NCBI RefSeq assembly: GCF_000770635.1
Contig: NZ_AVBF01000030.1
Location: 1-50,376 of the forward strand
Origin: Pontibacillus yanchengensis Y32
GTDB lineage: Bacteria; Bacillota; Bacilli; Bacillales; BH030062
DNA length: 50,376 nucleotides
Reading direction: 5' to 3'
Shown here: piece by piece, positions 36,230-45,967 of the stretch
How the letters are laid out: each line of letters opens with the position of its first letter
Numbering within the stretch: position 1 is the stretch's first letter
Made by a program: the position numbers and the translations under genes
The notes under the pieces: model-generated
Databases searched by the model: none
Told to the model about the DNA's origin: nothing
The model's input: the letters and a program-made list of their open reading frames with translations, nothing else

Positions 36230-36264
36230 AAAAAACACCCTAAACATGTTAGGGTGTTTTTTTA
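36230..36264. terminator. rpmF terminator
   Basis: AACACCCTAA (36234-36243) and TTAGGGTGTT (36249-36258) with loop ACATG. There is a T-run on the plus side and an A-run on the other, so it can end transcription in both directions. It lies nine bases past rpmF. Confidence 0.85.
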
Positions 36265-36272
36265 ATAACGGT

Positions 36273-36446
36273 TTATTGTTCAACCACTTGTTTACCATTG
36301 TATTGTCCACAAGATTTGCAAACATGGTGTGGCTTAGTGTATTCACCGCAGTTTTGGCACTCAACCAAGCCTGGTAAGTGTAGTTTCTTGTGAGTACGAC
36401 GTTGGTTTTTCACCTTTTTAGACGTTCTTCTTTTTGGTACTGCCAT
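36273..36446 (-). CDS. rpmF: 50S ribosomal protein L32
   Basis: Ribosomal protein L32, 57 residues, too short to appear in most ORF lists. It begins [20 protein letters not shown] and contains a zinc ribbon with two CxxC pairs (CQNCGEY...CKSCGQY), the zinc-binding form. The ATG has AAGGAGGTG upstream. It follows yceD by 48 bases, forming the widely conserved yceD-rpmF pair. Confidence 0.98.
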   Translation of the reverse strand: MAVPKRRTSKKVKNQRRTHKKLHLPGLVECQNCGEYTKPHHVCKSCGQYNGKQVVEQ

Positions 36447-36494
36447 GTCTTACACCTCCTTCTTGCACGATCCAGATTCTATGTGATGGATCTC

Positions 36495-37010
36495 TTACTC
36501 ATTCTCTTCGTTTAATAAGTTCTGAAGCTTTGCAAGGCGCGGATCAACTTTCTCTTCCTGCTTTTGCTCCGTAACCAGTTGCCAGCCCTGTCCTTCTTCA
36601 GGTGCGTTATCTAACACCTTTTCATCAGCAAATACTTGCAAAGGAACTTCCAATATTACATTTTCCTTTATATAAGGCGTTAAGTCAAGGATTTCTCCAT
36701 CAATTTCGTGAATCTCTTCTTCTCCTTCTTGATGATAACGAGAAAGGGAAAAGACTTCGCTCACTTCGAAGGAAAATGGATATTCCACATCTGTAAGCGT
36801 ACGTGCACATGGTAATGTCATAGATCCAGCAACCGTGAAGGTAAATGTTATCTCTTCACCACGTGTCACTGCACTTCCTTTAACATGTACAGGTGGAATG
36901 GATCGAATATCGTTGTTCATTTGTTCAAGCTCTGAAATATCAACATCATTTTCAAATCGAAGGGGCTCTGCATCAGTAGCAGCCTTCAATTTCTGTAAGG
37001 GAAATTTCAT
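36495..37010 (-). CDS. yceD: YceD/DUF177 family, 23S rRNA accumulation protein
   Basis: DUF177 protein; in E. coli and plants the family is needed for normal 23S rRNA accumulation, which fits its tight link to rpmF. 171 residues; motifs VHVKGSAVTRGEEITFTFTV, PCARTLTDVEYPFSFEVSEV and the acidic IDGEILDLTPYIKENVILEV are typical, with the conserved cysteine of PCAR. B. subtilis name ylbN. A near-perfect sigma-A promoter precedes it. Confidence 0.93.
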   Translation of the reverse strand: MKFPLQKLKAATDAEPLRFENDVDISELEQMNNDIRSIPPVHVKGSAVTRGEEITFTFTVAGSMTLPCARTLTDVEYPFSFEVSEVFSLSRYHQEGEEEIHEIDGEILDLTPYIKENVILEVPLQVFADEKVLDNAPEEGQGWQLVTEQKQEEKVDPRLAKLQNLLNEENE

Positions 37011-37036
37011 GTAATCACCTCAAGGCAACAAAAGTT

Positions 37037-37065
37037 ATTTTAAAAGGAAAATAACAATTTGTCAA
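37037..37065 (-). promoter_or_regulatory. Sigma-A promoter of yceD-rpmF
   Basis: TTGACA (37060-37065) and TAAAAT (37037-37042), 17-base spacer, with a start near 37030 and a leader of about 20 bases. It lies in the gap divergent from tmcAL. Confidence 0.75.
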
Positions 37066-37307
37066 TATTTTTTCTTTACAGTCTTATATCTTATTAATAG
37101 TAGTGTACTCTATATATTAACATGCCATATTAGAATAAACGATTTCAAGTTAATCTGTAAAAATACAATAGCACCAGTTGATTTTCCTCTTTGTTCTAGA
37201 TATGTTTTATATAACAAATGTACTATTGTTCAGTATAACTAAGTTGTAGAATGGCTAAACCTACACTAGTGAATTCAATGGAAAAGTAAGTATAAAGGAG
37301 ATTATAC

Positions 37308-38534
37308 ATGAAAGCAAGTGGATTGATTGTAGAATATAACCCTTTTCATTATGGGCATCTCTATCATTTAGAACAAGCTAGGATTGCTTCGGAAGCTGAT
37401 TGTATGATTGCTGTAATGAGCGGGAATTTCTTACAACGCGGGGAACCAGCTATAATTGATAAATGGCATCGAGCTGAAATAGCACTACGTGCAGGAGTAG
37501 ACCTTGTCATTGAATTGCCATATGTCTATGCAGTACAGAATAGTGACCTGTTTGCAAGAGGTGCAGTACTTACTTTGGATGCAATGAATGTAGAATCGAT
37601 TTGTTTTGGTAGTGAACAAGGGGATATAGAGCCCTTTTTAGATGCATATGAGACGCTTTCTACTCAAACAGATCAGTACAATATCGTTTTAAAAGAATAC
37701 TTACAAGAGGGAAATGCTTTTCCCCAAGCTAGTCGAATGGCTTATGAACACATCGGATTAACTACGGGTGCAATTGATTTGTCTCAGCCTAACAATATAT
37801 TGGGATTTAGCTACGTAAAAACCATATTAGACTATCAATTAAATATCCGACCATTAACCGTTGAACGAAAACAAAGCGGCTATCATGATGAAACGATAAC
37901 TCACAAAATCGCAAGTGCAACTAGCATTCGTAAATCTATCTTTCAACACAAAGGTTTATCTGAGGAATCTAAAAAATCATTACCACCAGAGTCTACTGAA
38001 ATCATGCAACGTTATTATAACCAAACTGGAACTTGGCATGGTTGGGAACTATATTTCCCCCTCCTCCAATATAAAATAAACACAATGTCATTAGATGAGC
38101 TAAAAGCCATACATGGTGTTGAAGAAGGATTGGAGTATCGTATTAAAAAAACAATAAATTCTGCTACAACATTTGAAGAATGGGTGAATTTACTGAAATC
38201 TAAACGGTACACATGGACCCGTTTACAGCGTATGATCAGCCATATATTAACGAACACAAAAAAGCAAGAACTTAAAAATATCACTAAAACAAATCAAGCA
38301 CCATATGTTAGAATATTAGGGATGACGGAAACAGGAAAAAGCTATTTACATCATGTGAAATCAGAGATGGACACTCCTCTTATTAATCAACCACAAAGAG
38401 GAAATCACATCTATTTAGATATAGAAGAAAAATCTATAGATAGCTATTACTCTGTCTTACACCCTTCTCTAAAAAAAGAATTTCGAAATAGGGAATTCAA
38501 GCCACCTATATTACCAGTTCATCTTGAACGTTAA
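37308..38534 (+). CDS. tmcAL: tRNA(Met) cytidine acetate ligase TmcAL (YlbM)
   Basis: Forms N4-acetylcytidine at the wobble base of elongator tRNA-Met using acetate and ATP. Nucleotidyltransferase fold with the HIGH-like motif VEYNPFHYGHLYHLEQA (residues 8-24). Other family parts: MSGNFLQRGEPAIIDKWHRA, DLVIELPYVYAVQNSDLFA, GFSYVKTIL and the SIRKSI motif. The 408-residue length agrees with the family. ATG start after AAAGGAG. It runs opposite to yceD, from which it is divergent. Confidence 0.95.
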   Translation: MKASGLIVEYNPFHYGHLYHLEQARIASEADCMIAVMSGNFLQRGEPAIIDKWHRAEIALRAGVDLVIELPYVYAVQNSDLFARGAVLTLDAMNVESICFGSEQGDIEPFLDAYETLSTQTDQYNIVLKEYLQEGNAFPQASRMAYEHIGLTTGAIDLSQPNNILGFSYVKTILDYQLNIRPLTVERKQSGYHDETITHKIASATSIRKSIFQHKGLSEESKKSLPPESTEIMQRYYNQTGTWHGWELYFPLLQYKINTMSLDELKAIHGVEEGLEYRIKKTINSATTFEEWVNLLKSKRYTWTRLQRMISHILTNTKKQELKNITKTNQAPYVRILGMTETGKSYLHHVKSEMDTPLINQPQRGNHIYLDIEEKSIDSYYSVLHPSLKKEFRNREFKPPILPVHLER

Positions 38535-38566
38535 TATTGGTCACACCTTCCTAAGGAGGGATAAAC

Positions 38567-38617
38567 ATGGGCCTATATAATTTTCATAAGGCTCAAACTG
38601 GATTAGAAAAAAATTGA
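38567..38617 (+). CDS. Possible 16-residue peptide
   Basis: MGLYNFHKAQTGLEKN, preceded by AAGGAGG at seven bases from the ATG, one of the best ribosome binding sites in the window. It lies 32 bases after tmcAL and 68 bases before the next gene, both on the same strand. It may be a leader peptide, a tiny protein, or the decayed start of a lost gene. Confidence 0.25.
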   Translation: MGLYNFHKAQTGLEKN

Positions 38618-38685
38618 AACTTAACTCAAACTGAAATCGTCTACTAAGTGACAGTAGTATTTTAGAAATAGGGGGAGACATAAGG

Positions 38686-39060
38686 TTGAAAAAGATACTC
38701 CGATGGTTCTTAGTCCCTTTACTAAGTTTTTTGATTGTCATTGGAGCTGTTGCTTTTAAGTTTTCTGATACGTTATTTCAGGAAGGGAATCCAATTCCTA
38801 TATTAAAGGGAATCGTCCAGCTTCAAATTGGGGAGGATTTATATGTACCTATTGATCAGAAACAAAACCGGTACATCGCTTCTAACAACCCCAAAGAAAA
38901 GCAGCCTTATAACGAAGTAAAACGATATATGGGAGACAAAGGCTGGACATTTGAAGAAAAATTAGGAAATGACCTGATATTTACAAAAGATCAAAACAAA
39001 ACAGTTGTTAAAACAGTCATGTACACTTCTGATTATTATATCTTCGATGTTACTGCTTGA
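38686..39060 (+). CDS. Uncharacterised membrane-anchored or secreted protein
   Basis: 124 residues, family not recognised. The N-terminus is a signal-anchor (KKILRWFLVPLLSFLIVIGA), and the rest is a soluble extracytoplasmic domain rich in K, D and Y (QLQIGEDLYVPIDQKQNRYI, DLIFTKDQNKTVVKTVMYTS) without cysteine. TTG start after AGGGGGAGA. It converges on sepM across a shared terminator. Confidence that it is expressed is moderate. Confidence 0.65.
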   Translation: MKKILRWFLVPLLSFLIVIGAVAFKFSDTLFQEGNPIPILKGIVQLQIGEDLYVPIDQKQNRYIASNNPKEKQPYNEVKRYMGDKGWTFEEKLGNDLIFTKDQNKTVVKTVMYTSDYYIFDVTA

Positions 39061-39083
39061 AAGCAAAGGCAAAACGAATAAAC

Positions 39084-39122
39084 AAAAGCGGAAGCGCTCG
39101 ATACGCGCTTCCGCTTTTTTTA
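39084..39122. terminator. Bidirectional terminator before sepM
   Basis: AAAAGCGGAAGCGC (39084-39097) and GCGCTTCCGCTTTT (39105-39118) form a perfect 14-bp stem with a T-run on the plus strand. It overlaps the sepM stop at its edge. Confidence 0.85.
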
Positions 39123-40139
39123 TTTTGCTTCTAACTCTTCCAAATAAGATAAAGCATCCTCAAATGTATCAACAGGAACTATTTTCATATCTGTTCCAAT
39201 ATCTTCAGCAGTTTGTTTGGCTACCTGATAATTTGAACCTTCAGCACCCTCTTCATTAGGTGCAAAGAAAATATCAACACCCTCATTATCAGCTGCAACT
39301 ACTTTCTTATCGATGCCTCCAATCCTTCCTACTTTTCCGTCATAAGACATCTCACCAGTCCCTGCAAGTTGATATCCTTTGGTAATATCACGTTCTGTTA
39401 ATTGATCATAAATTTCTAAAGAGAACATCATCCCTGCACTTGGACCACCTATTTCGCCACTCTTAAAATTGACTGGAGGATCAACCTTAACATTCCGGTC
39501 AGTTACAAGGGTAATTCCGATAATAGCACGATCCTCTTCAGGATGTTTCACCATCTCCACCGTCTCGGTTATAGTTTCATCATTCCGTTCAAAAGTGATT
39601 GTTATTTCATCACCTAAGTTCTTTTTCTTAACATATTCCAACAAATCCTCAGATTTTTCGATATCTTTGTCATCTACTTTAATGATTCGATCTCCTACCT
39701 TTAGAACATCCTTGGCTGGGACGTCTGCCATAACATGCATGACATATACACCTTCGTATTTTATGTCAATTTCTTTCTCTGCTGCTTCATACGCTACTAC
39801 AGTCGCTGCTTCCTGAGACGATTCCATCATTTGAATTTGTGCATGTCTATATTCGTTTTGGCTTACACCCTCAGGAATAATGTCTTCTTTTTCATAAACT
39901 TCATGATAGGGACGTAGTTTTGCCATTCCATATTGTAAGAGGGTGGCTTGCCCGCCCCGTACTGTAACTAGGTGCATTTCACCTGCACTCTTATATCCCC
40001 CCTCTACCTGAACGACCGGATTTAAATCATCAGCAGAACCTGGTTGATAAATGTAATAGGGCAACCTATAGAAAGATAAGAAAAAAACAAGTACTGCAAC
40101 TATAGCCCCAAAAAGTAAATACCTTTTATTCTGATTCAT
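39120..40139 (-). CDS. sepM: PDZ-Lon-like serine protease SepM/YlbL
   Basis: Membrane-anchored protease, related to the streptococcal pheromone-processing SepM. One N-terminal helix (LLFGAIVAVLVFFLSFYRLP), a PDZ domain (about 128-190, VMADVPAKDVLKVGDRIIKV) and a Lon-type catalytic domain. The catalytic serine is in GGPSAGMMFSLE, the lysine in GGIDKKVVAA. The 339-residue length is normal. It overlaps ylbK by 14 bases. Confidence 0.93.
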   Translation of the reverse strand: MNQNKRYLLFGAIVAVLVFFLSFYRLPYYIYQPGSADDLNPVVQVEGGYKSAGEMHLVTVRGGQATLLQYGMAKLRPYHEVYEKEDIIPEGVSQNEYRHAQIQMMESSQEAATVVAYEAAEKEIDIKYEGVYVMHVMADVPAKDVLKVGDRIIKVDDKDIEKSEDLLEYVKKKNLGDEITITFERNDETITETVEMVKHPEEDRAIIGITLVTDRNVKVDPPVNFKSGEIGGPSAGMMFSLEIYDQLTERDITKGYQLAGTGEMSYDGKVGRIGGIDKKVVAADNEGVDIFFAPNEEGAEGSNYQVAKQTAEDIGTDMKIVPVDTFEDALSYLEELEAK

Positions 40140-40923
40140 CCTTGGGCTCCTTCCAATTGTGTATACATTGTAAAATGTCGTCTATATGAGCTTCAGCTTC
40201 CACTTCCCCCTGTTTGATAATTTCTTCTGTATCTGTAAAAGCCCTTGAACTATATTGTGCGACATTTGGACGTAACATAATATCTGCATCGAGTTTTATT
40301 TGCCTAATAAATTCATCCTGCATAATGTCAATGCTTTGAATAATCACATCATAAATGGAGGTAACTTCATTTTGCGCTTTAAAATGGGCACAATCCACCC
40401 CAATTACGATATCTGCCCCCATTTGTCTTGTTACTGAGACAGGTACTCTATCAACGACCCCTCCATCTATAAACAGTCTCTCTCCGATTTTTTCAGGGAC
40501 AAAAATTCCAGGGATAGAAATACTGGCCCTCACAGCGTCTGCTACACTTCCTTTAGTAAATACAACTTTCTCACCTGTATATAAATCTGTAGCTATAATC
40601 GAGAGTGGAGTCGGCAAGTCTTCTATATTTTTTCGATACGTAAACATGCGCATGTATTCTTTAATTCTGTTCCCTTGAATAAATCCCATCTTTGGGACAG
40701 TGAAATCTAAGTAATATTTTCGTTTAAATGTACTTGCTAATTTATGCATGTGAGACAAGTCTTGCCCTGCACAATAAAGTGATCCAACTAACGCCCCCAT
40801 ACTACTACCAGCCACCACATCTATTGGGATGTTTGCCTTTTTTAATGCCTTTAAAACACCTAAATGAGCAAAGCCCCTTGCCCCACCTGAACCTAATGCT
40901 ATTCCAATTGTTGGCTTTACCAC
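40126..40923 (-). CDS. ylbK: Patatin-like phospholipase family protein YlbK
   Basis: Predicted serine lipid acyl hydrolase of the RssA/patatin type, 265 residues. Oxyanion motif GSGGARGFAHLGVLKALKKA, nucleophile elbow GSSMGALVGSLY (GxSxG), catalytic aspartate in FIDGGVVDRVPV. Start GTG after GGGGGAGG. Its 3' end overlaps the start of sepM, so the two form one unit, as in B. subtilis. Substrate unknown. Confidence 0.92.
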   Translation of the reverse strand: MVKPTIGIALGSGGARGFAHLGVLKALKKANIPIDVVAGSSMGALVGSLYCAGQDLSHMHKLASTFKRKYYLDFTVPKMGFIQGNRIKEYMRMFTYRKNIEDLPTPLSIIATDLYTGEKVVFTKGSVADAVRASISIPGIFVPEKIGERLFIDGGVVDRVPVSVTRQMGADIVIGVDCAHFKAQNEVTSIYDVIIQSIDIMQDEFIRQIKLDADIMLRPNVAQYSSRAFTDTEEIIKQGEVEAEAHIDDILQCIHNWKEPKDESE

Positions 40924-41099
40924 TTACGCCTCCCCCTTCACGTGATTCTTTTATCATTTTATGGCATAAATCCATTTCTCATGAGCGTATAGTGATAGAG
41001 AAACGCTTGTACTTTTGGACGTTTTTATGAACATTCTACTATGTACATAATGAGAAGTACAGGCTCATGACTGCACTGATATGTCTGGGAGGCTGTATT

Positions 41100-42305
41100 A
41101 TGAAATCTATGTTTAAATCCATCGTACTTGCTTGTATGGCACTTTTTATAGCCTCTGCATTAATTCGTTATCCTGATCAATCATTAGAGGCATCGATAAG
41201 AGGATTGAATATGTGGTGGGAGATTGTTTTCCCATCCTTACTTCCGTTCTTTATAACTGCAGAATTACTGATTGGATTTGGAGTAGTAAGGTTTATTGGA
41301 TTACTTTGTGAGCCTTTTATGCGACCTATCTTTAAAGTACCTGGGGTTGGTAGTTTTGTTTGGGCTATGGGTATGGCAAGCGGATATCCTTCCGGAGCAA
41401 AATTAACAGCTCGATTAAGACAAGAAGGTCAGCTCTCTAAAATCGAGGCTGAAAGGCTAGTATCTTTCACAAATGCTTCTAACCCCTTATTTATATTTGG
41501 TGCTATCTCTGTTGGTTTCTTTCACAACCCTACATTAGGGGTTCTCTTAGCAGTAAGTCACTACGTTGGTAATGCGCTAGTAGGTATATGCATGCGTTTT
41601 TATGGAAGAAGAGGCACAGAGACAACGGAACGTTACAGGCCTGGTTTTTCAATAACCAGAGCCTTTCAAATCTTGCATGAGACCAGAATTAATGATGGAA
41701 GACCATTTGGGAAACTATTTGGAGATGCAATACTCACATCGATTCAAACTCTATTAATGATTGGTGGATTTATTATAATATTTTCAGTCTTTAATAAGTT
41801 ATTGTTTCTAATAGGCATCACACCTGTTTTAGCCAGTTTTCTCAACATATTCTTTAATATGTTGAGCCTACCAAGTGATTTATCCATTCCATTCATTTCA
41901 GGTTTATTTGAAATCACGTTAGGATCACAATTAACTTCTCAAGTAGAACATACCACATTACTACAACAAGTAATCTGTGTAAGTTTCATACTTGCCTTTA
42001 ATGGTTTTTCTGTTCAGGCACAAGTAGCTAGCATTTTATCGGAAACAGATATCCGCTTTGCACCTTATTTTTTTGCAAGACTTTTACATGGTGTATTTGC
42101 TGCAATGTTAGCTTTGTTTCTCTTCAAACCTCTTTATGTAGATAGGCAAGCATTTAAACATCATGAAGCACCTGTGTTTTCACCAAAAGAAACACCCTCA
42201 TTCTGGTATGATTGCTTATTATGGCTGTCAGATTATGGACCACTTATTACAGTACTATCCTTAGGGTTAGCAGTTCTAATTCTTTTTAGACGAATACTGA
42301 CGGAA

Positions 42306-42320
<15 letters not shown>
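41100..42320 (+). CDS. ylbJ: Sporulation integral membrane protein YlbJ
   Basis: Polytopic membrane protein of the nucleoside-recognition (Gate) family. In B. subtilis YlbJ is a sigma-E gene needed for cortex formation and heat resistance. About eight to ten hydrophobic segments; Gate motif WWEIVFPSLLPFFITAELLI and GMASGYPSGAKLTARLRQEG. I start at the ATG at 41100 (GGGAGG eight bases before, 406 aa) rather than the frame start at 41067. GGCATAAA/CGTATAGT about 100 bases upstream is only a weak sigma-E match. Confidence 0.9.
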
Positions 42321-42847
<527 letters not shown>

Positions 42848-42871
42848 TTAACCAATAAGAAATAATCCTAG

Positions 42872-43426
42872 TCATTGGTATTGATAAAGGCTAATCGTTA
42901 TTATACTTGAATAAGTTTCCGTTCGTAATTGGGTAAACTCACCTATCTCTTCTGGTAGTGATTGGTCGGCTGAATGTTCACAGATTACCATCCCATCATC
43001 CGTTAAAAGATTGTACGAATGAATTGACTCAAATAAATCTTCAAACGATACTTTCTCATACGGGGGATCTAAAAAAATATAGCTAAATTGAAGTCCTCTC
43101 TTGCTAGCAGCTTTCAATGCACGAAATGCGTCATTCCGGAATACTTCTACTTGATCTTCTACATTTAATGATTTTACGTTTTCATATATCGCTGAAATCG
43201 CTTTCGGATGTTTGTCTACAAAGATAACTCGCTCCATTCCACGACTCAATCCCTCAATGCCTAGACCACCACTTCCAGCAAATAAATCCAATCCTATTCC
43301 ACCATCGAAATAAGGTCCAATCATATGAAACAAAGCTTCTTTAACTTTGTCTGTAGTAGGCCGTGTTAACTTATGTGGAACAGGTTGAAGACTTCTTCCT
43401 TTATATGTACCAGAAATCACTCTCAT
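42872..43426 (-). CDS. rsmD: 16S rRNA (guanine966-N2)-methyltransferase RsmD
   Basis: Methylates G966 of 16S rRNA. 184 residues. N-terminal MRVISGTYKGRSLQPVP, KEALFHMIGPYFDGGIGLDL, SAM motif LDLFAGSGGLGIEGLSRG, and the catalytic FLDPPYEK (D/N-PPY). The ATG follows GGAGG. It is co-transcribed with coaD. Confidence 0.97.
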   Translation of the reverse strand: MRVISGTYKGRSLQPVPHKLTRPTTDKVKEALFHMIGPYFDGGIGLDLFAGSGGLGIEGLSRGMERVIFVDKHPKAISAIYENVKSLNVEDQVEVFRNDAFRALKAASKRGLQFSYIFLDPPYEKVSFEDLFESIHSYNLLTDDGMVICEHSADQSLPEEIGEFTQLRTETYSSIITISLYQYQ

Positions 43427-43754
43427 AAAGCTTTCCCTCCTTCACATCCATTTTTCGTCATAATCCTATCACAAAAAAAAGAAAACGAAAATCATTTTGC
43501 GAGTAAAGCACTCCTACATGATTTCTTATGCTTTATTTTAAGCTTAACTTTGTTATTTTTTTAGAGTACAGACTATTTTCCCAAAAGATTATCCATTTCA
43601 TGTATATCTATTTATAGCTACGTACATAATACTATCGAGTGATCAGTATTCCACTGATTACTTTGAAGACGGAGAAGACTTACGTTCCCCATAAGTTCTT
43701 CCTCCGGTTTCTCCTCTCCCTTTGCCTTTTTGTTTTGATGAGAATCAATTCAAA
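43427..43754. other. Gene-free stretch upstream of rsmD
   Basis: No supported gene. A 27-codon minus-strand frame ending at 43658 encodes a basic, Gly/Arg/Ser-rich stretch (GKGRGETGGRTYGERKSSPS) but has no start codon. It ends in a strong hairpin at 43761-43785. Confidence 0.5.
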
Positions 43755-43791
43755 AAAGGTGCCTGCAGATTTCTAATCTGCAGGCTTTTTT
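43755..43791. terminator. Bidirectional terminator after the stalk-domain gene
   Basis: Perfect 11-bp stem GCCTGCAGATT/AATCTGCAGGC (43761-43785) with T6 on the plus side and, after three bases, T6 on the minus side. Confidence 0.8.
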
Positions 43792-43807
43792 GTGTGAGAT
43801 TTGCTAT

Positions 43808-45247
43808 TTACTCCTGTAGATATATACTACTGCTAACATCTTTAACAGAAATGCCCCATAAATCCTCTATAAACTTTTCTTGAATAAAAACTTCACCCTT
43901 AAATTTCGTAAGTACTTCTGCTGCAACACCGAAGTTTTCTTCATTATGAACAAATGTTTTCTTATTAAGATAGAGACGCCAAGATTCCCCACCTCTACGG
44001 ATTATATACATAGACTCAGTTGGGAGTGCTACAAGTTCCATATTAAACTGTTGGGCAATTCCAGCTATCGGAAAAAACCGTTCGTTATTCAGGAAGATAG
44101 GACTCCACTCAACATTTAGTGGTTTATCATTCTTGTACAAAGAGCTTGTATCAATAAAGTATAAAGGGGGCGTTTCCTTACTATTCTGTTTAAGTTCTTC
44201 AAAATAAGGAGTTGGGTGACCATACACTTTCTGTAGTACATGATTTAATGTCTCATCGAGTGGGTCTACCCTCTTCCCAGAAGAGAAAATCTCGTTCTTC
44301 ATTAATTTAATTTGTTCAGAAGATAGGACAGAAGTTATTTCATCGGCTGCAAACTTCACTTTCTCTGGAACATCCTCGCGAGGTTCAAAAACTTGTTGCA
44401 CAATCTGTATAAGCCATGTTTGATCTTCAGGTATCTTATAGTTAGAAGTTAGATAGCTTTGCATCCATCCAGCTTTTATAGTAGATAAGTTAGCATTAGA
44501 ACGTATCATATAGTCATTTCCTGTTTGGTCTTTTAGTGAATGATTCAATACAAGTACATATGGTCCTGTAAACATGGAATCCTTCCATTCTTTTTGGATT
44601 GATTCCACTGAAAGATTGAAATCACCATTTTTTACAATGTACAAATCATTCGCAATTATTTGTGTGTACTCTTGTGGTTGGAATTGCAATAAAGGAAAGC
44701 TGGTTGTTTTATTCTTTTCCCATTGATAATAACGTATATATTCTTTTTTTATGTCCGCTTCTAAATTAGCCGGAGCTGACCATTGAACAGATGGATTTTG
44801 CTTTTCAGTGAAATTCACATTCATGTCATATGGAAGCATAGCGTCTTGTTCAGAGAGTTGAATAAACCAATTACTAAGTACTATGTTTTTTCCTGCAGTA
44901 TTTAGGTAGTATTGGAATTTAAGAGGTTCATCTTTTCGAACTGTAACCCATTGATTACCTTCCCGCTTCTCTATCAAACACGTTTCATTCTCATTATACT
45001 GACAAGATATATCCCTCGCATTGCTAGGAAATTCAAGTTTGTAGGCTTGTTCGTTTAATTGTTCTATCGTTTGGGTGATATGTAATATCCCTTGAGAATG
45101 GGTTACATCCACATTGGTTATGGGGTGATGATAGGTTCTGCTTGATTTAGCAGCATCACCATACTGAAACATACTCCATTGATAAGTAAGAAGAAATGTA
45201 ACCAGCAACAACATAGGAGTAGCCCAAACAAATAATCTACGACGCAT
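43808..45247 (-). CDS. Membrane-anchored protein with C-terminal stalk-like domain
   Basis: 479 residues, function not known. N-terminal signal-anchor (LFVWATPMLLLVTFLLTYQW); a large extracytoplasmic region with a cysteine pair (SCQYNENETC, about 81-90) that may form a disulfide; and a C-terminal segment (about 378-475: WSPIFLNNERFFPIAGIAQQ, SWRLYLNKKTFVHN, VFIQEKFIEDLWGISV). That segment resembles the copper-amine-oxidase-N/stalk domains of cell-surface proteins. It lies between ylbG and rsmD, where B. subtilis has no counterpart. Confidence 0.75.
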   Translation of the reverse strand: MRRRLFVWATPMLLLVTFLLTYQWSMFQYGDAAKSSRTYHHPITNVDVTHSQGILHITQTIEQLNEQAYKLEFPSNARDISCQYNENETCLIEKREGNQWVTVRKDEPLKFQYYLNTAGKNIVLSNWFIQLSEQDAMLPYDMNVNFTEKQNPSVQWSAPANLEADIKKEYIRYYQWEKNKTTSFPLLQFQPQEYTQIIANDLYIVKNGDFNLSVESIQKEWKDSMFTGPYVLVLNHSLKDQTGNDYMIRSNANLSTIKAGWMQSYLTSNYKIPEDQTWLIQIVQQVFEPREDVPEKVKFAADEITSVLSSEQIKLMKNEIFSSGKRVDPLDETLNHVLQKVYGHPTPYFEELKQNSKETPPLYFIDTSSLYKNDKPLNVEWSPIFLNNERFFPIAGIAQQFNMELVALPTESMYIIRRGGESWRLYLNKKTFVHNEENFGVAAEVLTKFKGEVFIQEKFIEDLWGISVKDVSSSIYLQE

Positions 45248-45407
45248 TTGACCTCCCCCCTCTTATCCAACTCAACTTCTTTTATTCTATCAAACCTATG
45301 GAGTTTTTATTAGGGTGAATTTTATTATCAACCAAGTTGTAACCATTCACAATCTTATTCCTTCATGCTACAGTAACGTAAAGAATATGCAATAGAGGTG
45401 AAAAATA

Positions 45408-45797
45408 TTGATACAACGTTTTATTGAATTAGGCCAAGGTTATTCAGATTTGTATGAATTACGCACACTTGGGCAAAGCATGTCCCACCGAGTGAAACAT
45501 ATTTTTGCGTTTCATACCGTAATTGGGGAAGAGAAAAGAACCTCCGTTGCCATAGCAATGGAACCAACTCAGCCAGGAGATTTCCAACCTATATATATTT
45601 GCAGAGAAGGAATCCCTTATCCACACGAAAAGCCAAATAAACGGTTTGATTTGATCTCTCAATTAGCTATTGAGTTAGATAAGGAACTAATTGAACTAAC
45701 TGTGCGTCCAAGCAACTATTTTGGTGAAACCGACATTTACTACCAACATTTAACAGGAATCTTAAGGATGAACAATTATATCCCACCTATGAAATAA
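45408..45797 (+). CDS. Small conserved cytoplasmic protein (DUF7147-like)
   Basis: 129 residues without signal or membrane segment. The sequence FIELGQGYSDLYELRTLGQS, PIYICREGIPYPHEKPNKRF, LIELTVRPSNYFGETDIYYQ resembles a small family common in bacilli and sometimes mislabelled methylthioribose kinase; DUF7147 is my best match from memory. Start TTG after GAGGTG. It is divergent from the stalk-domain gene, 160 bases away. Function unknown. Confidence 0.75.
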   Translation: MIQRFIELGQGYSDLYELRTLGQSMSHRVKHIFAFHTVIGEEKRTSVAIAMEPTQPGDFQPIYICREGIPYPHEKPNKRFDLISQLAIELDKELIELTVRPSNYFGETDIYYQHLTGILRMNNYIPPMK

Positions 45798-45967
45798 TAT
45801 AAACGAATGATTAATGATACTAGCCAAAATCGCCCCCATCAGTTTAAGCAATGGCTCTTATAGGCTATTGAGGAATTAAAAGCTTAGGTGTATTCGAAGC
45901 CTATAGACAAAAAATATCAATCTGACTAAAGAGATTAAAGAATTGATTTGGCATTTTCACTAATACG

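Noticed and set aside
43658-43744. Basic Gly/Arg/Ser-rich 27-codon frame
   Set aside because: Protein-like composition but no ATG, GTG or TTG start in frame.
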